From an uncultured Peptoniphilus sp. (GTDB lineage: Bacteria; Bacillota; Clostridia; Tissierellales; Peptoniphilaceae), in NCBI GenBank assembly GCA_946999425.1, contig CAMQDG010000050.1:1-10904 (forward strand): a stretch of DNA of 10,904 nucleotides. The letters are read 5' to 3'. The translations under genes and the position numbers were made by a program. Shown piece after piece: positions 5,771-10,904 of the stretch (its first letter is position 1; each line of letters starts with the position of its first letter). Under the pieces are notes generated by a model that saw only the letters and a list, made by a program, of their open reading frames with translations, searched no databases and had not been told where the DNA came from.

Positions 5771-6289
5771 GTGATTATAGCATTCAATAAAAAAATGCCT
5801 CAATTTAATGAAAGCAACTTTATAGCTAAAAACGCAACCTTAATTGGGGATGTAGTTCTTGGACAAAATTCAAGCGTATATTTTAATTCTGTTTTAAGAG
5901 GGGATTCAAACAGAATCCTTATTGGCGAAAATTCAGTAATTGAAGACTTATGTATGCTTCATGTAAATACCTCCGGTCAAGATATAATTATTGGAGATAG
6001 GGTTACTATAGGTCATAAAGTTATGCTTCATAGCTGCGAAATTGAAGATGATACCTTAATAGGGATGGGATCTATTATTCTTGATGGAGCTCACATAGGT
6101 CATCACAGCCTTGTTGCAGCAGGGAGTCTTGTAACTGGGAAAATGGAAATACCACCTTTTTCTTTAGTTGTGGGCAGTCCTGCAAAAGTTTTAAGAAAAG
6201 TATCCGATGAAAATTTAAAAATGATAGATTTTACCTGGAGATTTTATGTCAATAGGTCTAAGGAGTTTATGTTAAATGAAAAAAACTAA
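5771..6289 (+). CDS. gamma-class carbonic anhydrase-like hexapeptide-repeat protein
   Basis: Left-handed beta-helix protein of the gamma-carbonic anhydrase/YrdA/PaaY group, 172 residues, normal length. The start GTG (5771) is supported by AGGGGTG five bases upstream and by the N-terminus, which aligns with the family start. The three metal histidines are present: His64 (LHVN), His82 (GHKV) and His87 (LHSC). The RGD motif supplies Arg43 and Asp45. The position six residues before the first histidine, Gln75 in the archaeal enzyme Cam and usually Gln in relatives, is Glu58 here (IEDLCMLH). The C-terminal helix follows VVGSPAKVLRKVSDE. It starts one base after znuB and overlaps ybaK by 14 bases. 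Members bind zinc, iron or cobalt; only some are active carbonic anhydrases, and others remain uncharacterised. I am sure of the fold and family but not of the reaction. Confidence 0.87.
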   Translation: MIIAFNKKMPQFNESNFIAKNATLIGDVVLGQNSSVYFNSVLRGDSNRILIGENSVIEDLCMLHVNTSGQDIIIGDRVTIGHKVMLHSCEIEDDTLIGMGSIILDGAHIGHHSLVAAGSLVTGKMEIPPFSLVVGSPAKVLRKVSDENLKMIDFTWRFYVNRSKEFMLNEKN

Positions 6290-6740
6290 TGCTATGAGAA
6301 TTTTAGATAAGGAAAAGGTTAATTATAAATTAAATGTATATGAACCTGATGAAAATGTAACGGGTCTTGATGCTGCAAAAAAAATGGGTCAAGATCCGAA
6401 TAAAGTTTTTAAAACTCTTGTTACAAAATCAAAAGACGATCACTTTGTCTTTGTTATACCAGTAGGAGAAGAGCTTAATTTAAAAAAAGCTGCTCAGGTT
6501 GCACAGGTGAAAAAGATTGAAATGCTACCCCTAAAAGAGCTTTTACCAACTACAGGTTATATTCATGGGGGCTGCAGTCCTGTAGGAATGAAAAAGCAAT
6601 TTAAAACTTTTGTGCATGAAAGTGCAAAAAACTTTGATAAATTTTTTGTGAGTGCAGGCAAAATTGGAATGCAGCTTGAAATAAATCCTCAGGATTTAGT
6701 AAGTTTAGTGGACGGAACATTTGCAGATATTATTAATTAA
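6276..6740 (+). CDS. ybaK: Cys-tRNA(Pro)/Cys-tRNA(Cys) deacylase, YbaK/EbsC family
   Basis: Cytoplasmic trans-editing enzyme that hydrolyses cysteine wrongly attached to tRNA(Pro) by prolyl-tRNA synthetase. The 154 residues match the family. The N-terminus MKKTNAMRILDK is characteristic, VFKTLV carries Lys46 at the position of the catalytic lysine of E. coli YbaK, and GYIHGGCSPVGMKK (94-107) is the signature loop near the substrate pocket. The start at 6276 lies inside the last codons of the preceding gene (14-base overlap), with AAGGAG at 6260-6265 ten bases upstream. It is followed by the phosphohexomutase gene after 14 bases. No functional link to zinc uptake or sugar metabolism is obvious, so the grouping may be simple operon packing. 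A broader editing range, as seen in related INS-superfamily deacylases, cannot be ruled out. Confidence 0.92.
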   Translation: MKKTNAMRILDKEKVNYKLNVYEPDENVTGLDAAKKMGQDPNKVFKTLVTKSKDDHFVFVIPVGEELNLKKAAQVAQVKKIEMLPLKELLPTTGYIHGGCSPVGMKKQFKTFVHESAKNFDKFFVSAGKIGMQLEINPQDLVSLVDGTFADIIN

Positions 6741-6754
6741 TATTAGGAGAAATT

Positions 6755-8437
6755 ATGGATTATAGAAAAACATATGAAGATTGGTTAAAAAGTGATTTTT
6801 TAGATGAGGATTCAAAAAATGAACTTAAATCAATAGAAAATAATGAAGAAGAAATAAAAGACAGATTTTATAAGGATTTGGAATTTGGAACAGCGGGTCT
6901 AAGAGGAATAATGGGCATAGGAACCAACAGGATGAACCCCTATGTTATAAAAAGAGCATCGGAAGGTCTTGCTCGTACAATTATAAATCATGGGAAAGAA
7001 GCTGTTAAAAAAGGCATAGTAATTGCCCATGATGTTAGATTTAATTCCCATGAATTTAGCATAATTGCCGCAAGAGTTTTTGCAAGTAAGGGAATAAAAA
7101 CCTATCTTTTTGATGATATAAGACCGACTCCCATGCTTTCATATGCAGTGAGATATTTAAAAACTCAGGCAGGAATTGTAATAACAGCTTCTCACAATCC
7201 TAAGATTTATAACGGATACAAAGTTTATTGGGACAAGGGTTCACAAATTCTTTCAGACATTGCTGATGAAATTTTAGAAAATATAAAAGAATCTAGTTAT
7301 GATTTAAAAGATCTTATTACGTATGAGGAAGCTGTTAAAAAGGGGCTTATTGAAATAATTTCAAAGGACTTGGATGAAAGTTACTATAAAGAAACTTTAA
7401 AGAAACAAATTTCCAATGACATTGATAAGGATATAGAAGTTGTTTATTCGCCCCTTAATGGAACAGGCAATTATCCTGTAAGACACGTTTTAAAGGAAAG
7501 AGGCTTTAAAAATATAAGAGTAGTTAAAGAACAGGAGAATCCAGATCCAACCTTTGCTACAGTAGGATATCCTAACCCAGAAGATGTTAAGGCTTTTAAG
7601 TTGGCAGAAGAGTATGGGAAAAAATATAATTCCGATCTTATAATAGCAACTGACCCTGATTGTGACAGAGTTGCAATGCTTGGAAGAAAAAATGACGGAA
7701 CATACTATGCCTTTAACGGAAATCAAACGGGAGCTATGTTAATTTATTATATTTTACACGGCCTTAGGGAAGCTGAAGATTTACCAGATAATGGAGCAAT
7801 TGTAAAATCCATAGTAACAGGTAAACTTGGACAAAGAATTGCCATGGATTTTGGAGTACAAACTTTTGAAACTTTAACAGGTTTTAAAAATATTTGTAAC
7901 TTACCAAATATTTGGGATAAAACAAAAGAACATAATTTTATTTTTGGATATGAGGAAAGCATAGGATATGTTTATGGAGACCACGTAAGGGACAAGGACG
8001 CCGTTGTTTCTACTATGATGATAGTTGAGATGGCGGCATACTATAAAAAGCGTTCTAAGAGCCTTGTAGAGCTTCTGAATGATATATATAAGGAGTATGG
8101 ATACTATAAAGAACATCTTACAAGTTTAGTTCTTGAAGGAATAGAAGGATCTGAGAGAATTAAAAGAATGATGAAGGATTTTAGGGAAAAATCCTATGAA
8201 GAATTTGCAGGCATTCCAGTTAAAAGTCAAGAGGATTTGTTAAAAGATGAGAATTTAAAGGCAAATGTATTAATTTATAGATTGAGAGATGGTTCATGGT
8301 TCGCATTAAGACCTTCTGGAACAGAGCCGAAAATAAAATTTTATATTTATACAAAAAATGAAAATGAAAAAATTGCTGAAGAAACTTTAGGTAAATTGAA
8401 AGAAGATATTGAAGAAAAGTTAAATTCCGTAAAGTAG
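6755..8437 (+). CDS. pgcA: alpha-phosphohexomutase (phosphoglucomutase/phosphomannomutase), PgcA type
   Basis: Cytoplasmic enzyme that interconverts hexose 1-phosphate and 6-phosphate, feeding cell-wall and glycolipid sugar synthesis from glycolysis or the reverse. The 560 residues carry the complete set of motifs: TASHNP with phosphoserine Ser146 (144-149), metal loop DPDCDR (300-305), sugar-binding GYEESIG (398-404) and phosphate-binding RPSGTEPKIKF (519-529). The early segment GTAGLRGIMGIGTNRMNPY (45-63) is typical of the PgcA/PGM2-like branch, which is longer than the ManB and GlmM types. The start is backed by AGGAGA at 6745-6750, five bases before the ATG. Its TAG stop is part of the next gene's ribosome binding site, so downstream translation is probably coupled. 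Glucose is the likely main substrate for this branch, but mannose phosphate use is possible. Confidence 0.93.
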   Translation: MDYRKTYEDWLKSDFLDEDSKNELKSIENNEEEIKDRFYKDLEFGTAGLRGIMGIGTNRMNPYVIKRASEGLARTIINHGKEAVKKGIVIAHDVRFNSHEFSIIAARVFASKGIKTYLFDDIRPTPMLSYAVRYLKTQAGIVITASHNPKIYNGYKVYWDKGSQILSDIADEILENIKESSYDLKDLITYEEAVKKGLIEIISKDLDESYYKETLKKQISNDIDKDIEVVYSPLNGTGNYPVRHVLKERGFKNIRVVKEQENPDPTFATVGYPNPEDVKAFKLAEEYGKKYNSDLIIATDPDCDRVAMLGRKNDGTYYAFNGNQTGAMLIYYILHGLREAEDLPDNGAIVKSIVTGKLGQRIAMDFGVQTFETLTGFKNICNLPNIWDKTKEHNFIFGYEESIGYVYGDHVRDKDAVVSTMMIVEMAAYYKKRSKSLVELLNDIYKEYGYYKEHLTSLVLEGIEGSERIKRMMKDFREKSYEEFAGIPVKSQEDLLKDENLKANVLIYRLRDGSWFALRPSGTEPKIKFYIYTKNENEKIAEETLGKLKEDIEEKLNSVK

Positions 8438-8444
8438 GTGTAGA

Positions 8445-9341
8445 ATGATTTATTTTACAGATCTAAATCCAAGATATGTTAAAGAATTTGAAATTGATGA
8501 TTTTGAAAAGAATAGAGATAATTTTGCCAAGTCCTCTTTTGAATATGCAGAAGGATATGGCATAGAAAATGCCCTTTTATTAAAAAAATTAGGAGAAGAT
8601 TCAAAATTATTTACAATTTTAGGCGGAGCAAACAAAAAAACCATAACTTCAATTTTAGAAAACAATAAAGTAGATTTTTACCATGTGGAAATTAATGACA
8701 ATCCCAGGGAAGAAATCAGAATTTTAAATAAGGAGGGGCTTACAAAAATTTTTGGAAATTTGCCCAGGATAACAGGGCAAACTGAAAGAGATTTGTATAT
8801 GCTCACTAAAGATTTAAAGAAAGAAGACTATTTTGTAGTTACAGATAATGATCAAAAAAATATTTCCGATGAAGTTATTTTAAATTTAATAAAACTTTGC
8901 AGGAATAATAAAATAAAAGTTTTGGCAAGTTTTAAAGATAAAATTTTGTTAAGAGAAGATAAGGTTACAGGTCTTGTGGCAAGTAAGAATCAAGTTGAAG
9001 AATTTTTTGATTTAAAAATAAATTTTGAAAGTGAAGGAGTAAAACTTGCAAAGACAATGACTGAAAAACTGGCAGAAAAAGCATTTATAATAAGTGATGG
9101 AGGGGTTTTATATTCAGACGGTGAAAATTCCTATAAGGCAGAGTTTGATTTTAAAGATAAAAAAATTGATAAAAACAGATTTTTAGGAGGACTTGCTCTT
9201 TCCCTAAATAGGAATTATAAAGACCAACTTATGCTTACAACTTCTCTTGCCATTTCTTTAAGCAAAAAATCAATTTATGAAATTGAAATGAGTGATATAA
9301 AAATTTTATCAAATGATATAAAAATAAGGAGATTGAAATGA
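8445..9341 (+). CDS. PfkB-like (1-phosphofructokinase/LacC-type) protein lacking kinase motifs
   Basis: A 298-residue protein that aligns by eye with FruK/LacC sugar-phosphate kinases along its length. MIYFTDLNPRYVKEFEIDDF matches the usual MIYTVTLNPALD start. NALLLKKLGEDSKLFTILGG (42-61) matches the RVLKxLG region, EEIRILNKEGLTKIFGNLPRI (89-109) matches the segment with the GPEI motif, and NRFLGGLALSL (244-254) matches the helix after the active site. The catalytic features are gone: the sugar-binding GGKG is EGYG (37-40), and the GAGD motif with its catalytic aspartate is IDKN (241-244). Kinase activity is therefore unlikely; a regulatory or ligand-binding role is possible but is inference. 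AGGTG at 8436-8440 overlaps the upstream stop. Its own stop overlaps the next start (ATGA). The frame is intact, with no sign of pseudogene decay. Confidence 0.72.
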   Translation: MIYFTDLNPRYVKEFEIDDFEKNRDNFAKSSFEYAEGYGIENALLLKKLGEDSKLFTILGGANKKTITSILENNKVDFYHVEINDNPREEIRILNKEGLTKIFGNLPRITGQTERDLYMLTKDLKKEDYFVVTDNDQKNISDEVILNLIKLCRNNKIKVLASFKDKILLREDKVTGLVASKNQVEEFFDLKINFESEGVKLAKTMTEKLAEKAFIISDGGVLYSDGENSYKAEFDFKDKKIDKNRFLGGLALSLNRNYKDQLMLTTSLAISLSKKSIYEIEMSDIKILSNDIKIRRLK

Positions 9342-9889
9342 AAAATTATAAGATAAACAGAGATGATACCCTTTTTGTATTTTTAGATTTACAGGATGCC
9401 CTTTTAAAAGCTATTGAAAACAAAGATGAAATTTTAAAAAATTCAGTAATCTTAGCAAAAACGGCAGAAATTTTAAATATTGATTCAATAATAACTCTTC
9501 AATATCCCAAGGGGCTTGGTGGAGTAAATGAAGAAATCCATGAATTTATAAAAAATGCTCCTCAAATTGACAAGGCACATTTTTCTTGTATGAGAAATGA
9601 AAGATTTTTAGAAGAAATAAAAAAAATGGGGAAAAGACAAGTTGTAATAGCTGGAATTGAAACTCATATTTGCGTTTTCCAAACAGCAAGAGATATGGTT
9701 GATTCAGGACTTAATGTATTTATTTTATCAGATGCAGTAGGCTCAAGAAATAAAAATAATAGAGAAAATGCCCTTAAGCAATTAAATGATTTGGGATGTG
9801 TTGTAACAAACACTGAAAGCATTTTATTTGATCTTTGTGAAGTTTCTGGAACTCCTGAATTTAAGAAAGTTCAAAAATTAATTATTTAA
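9338..9889 (+). CDS. isochorismatase-family cysteine hydrolase
   Basis: Cytoplasmic hydrolase of the isochorismatase-like (cysteine hydrolase) superfamily, 183 residues, typical of the YcaC-like single-domain members. The catalytic triad is visible: Asp17 in FVFLDLQDAL, Lys79 in IDKAHFSC, and the nucleophile Cys112 in AGIETHICVFQTARDM, which includes the usual non-proline peptide context before the cysteine. The following VFILSDAVGSR segment is also conserved. Family members cleave amides (nicotinamidase-type) or related bonds, but the substrate here cannot be read from the sequence. The start overlaps the stop of the PfkB-like gene (ATGA) with AAGGAG at 9326-9331, so the two are probably translated together. 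It is the last gene of the long plus-strand run: the next gene has its own promoter. Confidence 0.88.
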   Translation: MKNYKINRDDTLFVFLDLQDALLKAIENKDEILKNSVILAKTAEILNIDSIITLQYPKGLGGVNEEIHEFIKNAPQIDKAHFSCMRNERFLEEIKKMGKRQVVIAGIETHICVFQTARDMVDSGLNVFILSDAVGSRNKNNRENALKQLNDLGCVVTNTESILFDLCEVSGTPEFKKVQKLII

Positions 9890-9924
9890 AGACAAAAGGC
9901 GAGATAGTATAAAATCTATTTTAA

Positions 9925-9933
9925 TGTTATAAT
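9925..9933 (+). promoter_or_regulatory. extended -10 promoter of the EF-G-like gene
   Basis: TGTTATAAT contains a perfect TATAAT (9928-9933) preceded by TGn, which can work without a good -35. The hexamer 17 bases upstream (TAGTAT, 9905-9910) is a poor -35. The start codon is 42 bases downstream of the -10 and has AGGAGG at 9962-9967. No clear terminator for the upstream operon is seen in 9890-9924, only a weak stem AGATAG/CTATTT, so some read-through is possible. Confidence 0.6.
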
Positions 9934-9974
9934 AAAAGTGTTACAAACGATTTCAATATTTAGGAGGATTTAAT

Positions 9975-10904
9975 ATGAAAGTTTATAATACTGAACAGGT
10001 GAGAAATTTAGCTCTGGTTGGGCATAGTGGAAGTGGAAAGACAAATCTTACAGAAGCTATGCTATATCAGTCAGGAGCAACTAAAAAATTGGGATCTGTT
10101 TCTGACAAAAACACTGCAAGCGATTTTTCTAAAGAAGAAATAGAAAGAGGTTCTTCTATTGGAACATCAGTAATACCCGTTGAATGGAGAAATTATAAAG
10201 TAAATATAATAGACACTCCCGGATATCTTGATTTTATAGGAGAAGCACAAGGGGCCTTAAGAGCATCTGAGGCAGTACTTATGGTTATTGACGGCCAAAG
10301 TGGAATCCAAGTGGGTACTGAAAGAATGTGGAAATACACTGAAAAAATAGGAATGCCCAGAATTATTTTTATAAATAAAATTGATGGAGAAAACGTAAAC
10401 TTTAGAAAATTAATGGAAGAGCTTGAAGAAAACTTCGGTAAAAAAGTAATTCCATTCTCAGTTCCTATTGGAAGTGGAGAAGATTTTATAGGAGTTACAG
10501 ATGTAATTTACCAAAAGGGTTTTAAATACACAAATGGAGGACCTTCCGAAATAGAATTAACTCACGATCAAGTAAAAGCAACAGAAAGAATGTATGAAGA
10601 AATTGCAGAAGTAGTTGCTGAATCTGATGAAGTTTTAATGGAGAAATATTTTAGTGGAGAAAAATTCACAAGAGAGGAACTTTTAAAAGGAGTTACATCA
10701 GCTTTACTTTCAGGCGATGCAGTACCCTTACTTGTAGGAAGTGCAGAAAAGGGAATAGGAATAGATATTTTATTAAACACCATAGTTAACTACATGCCTG
10801 CTCCAAATGATCAAAGAGCTCATATAGGTTTTAGATATGAAGAAGGGGAAAAACGTAGCGTAAGCTCAAAAGAACCTTTTTCAGCAGTTGTATTTAAAAC
10901 AAAT
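9975..10904 (+). CDS. elongation factor G-like GTPase (5' part, runs off the window)
   Basis: Translational GTPase related to EF-G, with 310 codons present and the gene continuing past the right edge without a stop. G-domain motifs are clear: P-loop GHSGSGKT (16-23), DTPG (80-83), NKID (134-137) and GSA in VGSAEKG near residue 275. The P-loop and the switch I segment (EEIERGSSIGTS) differ from canonical EF-G, which has GHIDAGKT-type and RGITI sequences. They match the second EF-G-like group (often called EF-G-like or FusA2), whose role in translation is poorly known. Canonical EF-G has Thr where this protein has Ser61 in switch I. The start has AGGAGG seven bases upstream. Domains II to V lie outside the window, so the decoding-arm domain IV cannot be checked. 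It is separated from the operon upstream by its own promoter. Confidence 0.9.
   Translation, partial: MKVYNTEQVRNLALVGHSGSGKTNLTEAMLYQSGATKKLGSVSDKNTASDFSKEEIERGSSIGTSVIPVEWRNYKVNIIDTPGYLDFIGEAQGALRASEAVLMVIDGQSGIQVGTERMWKYTEKIGMPRIIFINKIDGENVNFRKLMEELEENFGKKVIPFSVPIGSGEDFIGVTDVIYQKGFKYTNGGPSEIELTHDQVKATERMYEEIAEVVAESDEVLMEKYFSGEKFTREELLKGVTSALLSGDAVPLLVGSAEKGIGIDILLNTIVNYMPAPNDQRAHIGFRYEEGEKRSVSSKEPFSAVVFKTN

Noticed and set aside
9890..9924. Terminator for the long operon after the hydrolase gene
   Set aside because: Only a six-pair AT-rich stem with a G-T wobble (AGATAG/CTATTT) is present, with no proper T-run, so I did not call a terminator.
1..10904. CRISPR array, tRNA or rRNA gene, insertion sequence, phage gene or toxin-antitoxin pair
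   Set aside because: No spaced direct repeats, no cloverleaf or rRNA-like GC-rich blocks, no transposase or integrase motifs were seen; the window is mostly housekeeping and transport genes.

Overview
This window looks like a stretch of chromosome from a low-GC Gram-positive anaerobe. The DNA is very AT-rich, nearly every gene has a strong AGGAGG-type ribosome binding site, there are two lipoproteins with lipobox signal peptides, and promoters are of the sigma-A type, often with an extended TGn-10. The gene content (GltS-type carrier, ZnuABC, YbaK/EbsC, PgcA-type phosphohexomutase, EF-G-like factor) fits Firmicutes. My best guess is an anaerobic coccus of the Tissierellia/Peptoniphilaceae kind, but this is inferred from style and protein flavour, not proven. 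I see no mobile element, phage gene, CRISPR array, rRNA or tRNA.

Layout, left to right. Bases 1-72 hold the possible tail of an upstream gene and its terminator. gltS (sodium/glutamate symporter) has its own promoter and ends at a bidirectional terminator, shared with a convergent gene for a lipoprotein of unknown function. Next on the minus strand is rpmB (ribosomal protein L28, zinc-ribbon form), read divergently from znuA. From znuA (3180) to 9889 all genes are on the plus strand: znuA, znuC, znuB, a gamma-class carbonic-anhydrase-like hexapeptide protein, ybaK, an alpha-phosphohexomutase, a PfkB-like protein that has lost its kinase motifs, and an isochorismatase-family hydrolase. From znuC onward the genes overlap or are separated by at most 14 bases, so they are very probably one transcription unit. 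The only sizeable gap is 101 bases between znuA and znuC, and it contains a GC-rich hairpin between the znuC Shine-Dalgarno and its ATG. An EF-G-like GTPase gene with its own promoter starts at 9975 and runs off the right edge. There is no gene-free stretch longer than about 175 bases.

How the genes fit together. ZnuA (surface receptor with a histidine-rich loop), ZnuC (ATPase) and ZnuB (permease) form a high-affinity zinc importer. The divergent L28 carries four cysteines expected to bind zinc, and the hexapeptide protein downstream has the three histidines of a metal site, so zinc is a possible common theme. The downstream half is a mixture of carbohydrate interconversion (phosphohexomutase), translation quality control (YbaK) and two poorly defined proteins. 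The most unusual items are the catalytically degenerate PfkB-like protein and the hairpin-spaced znuC start.
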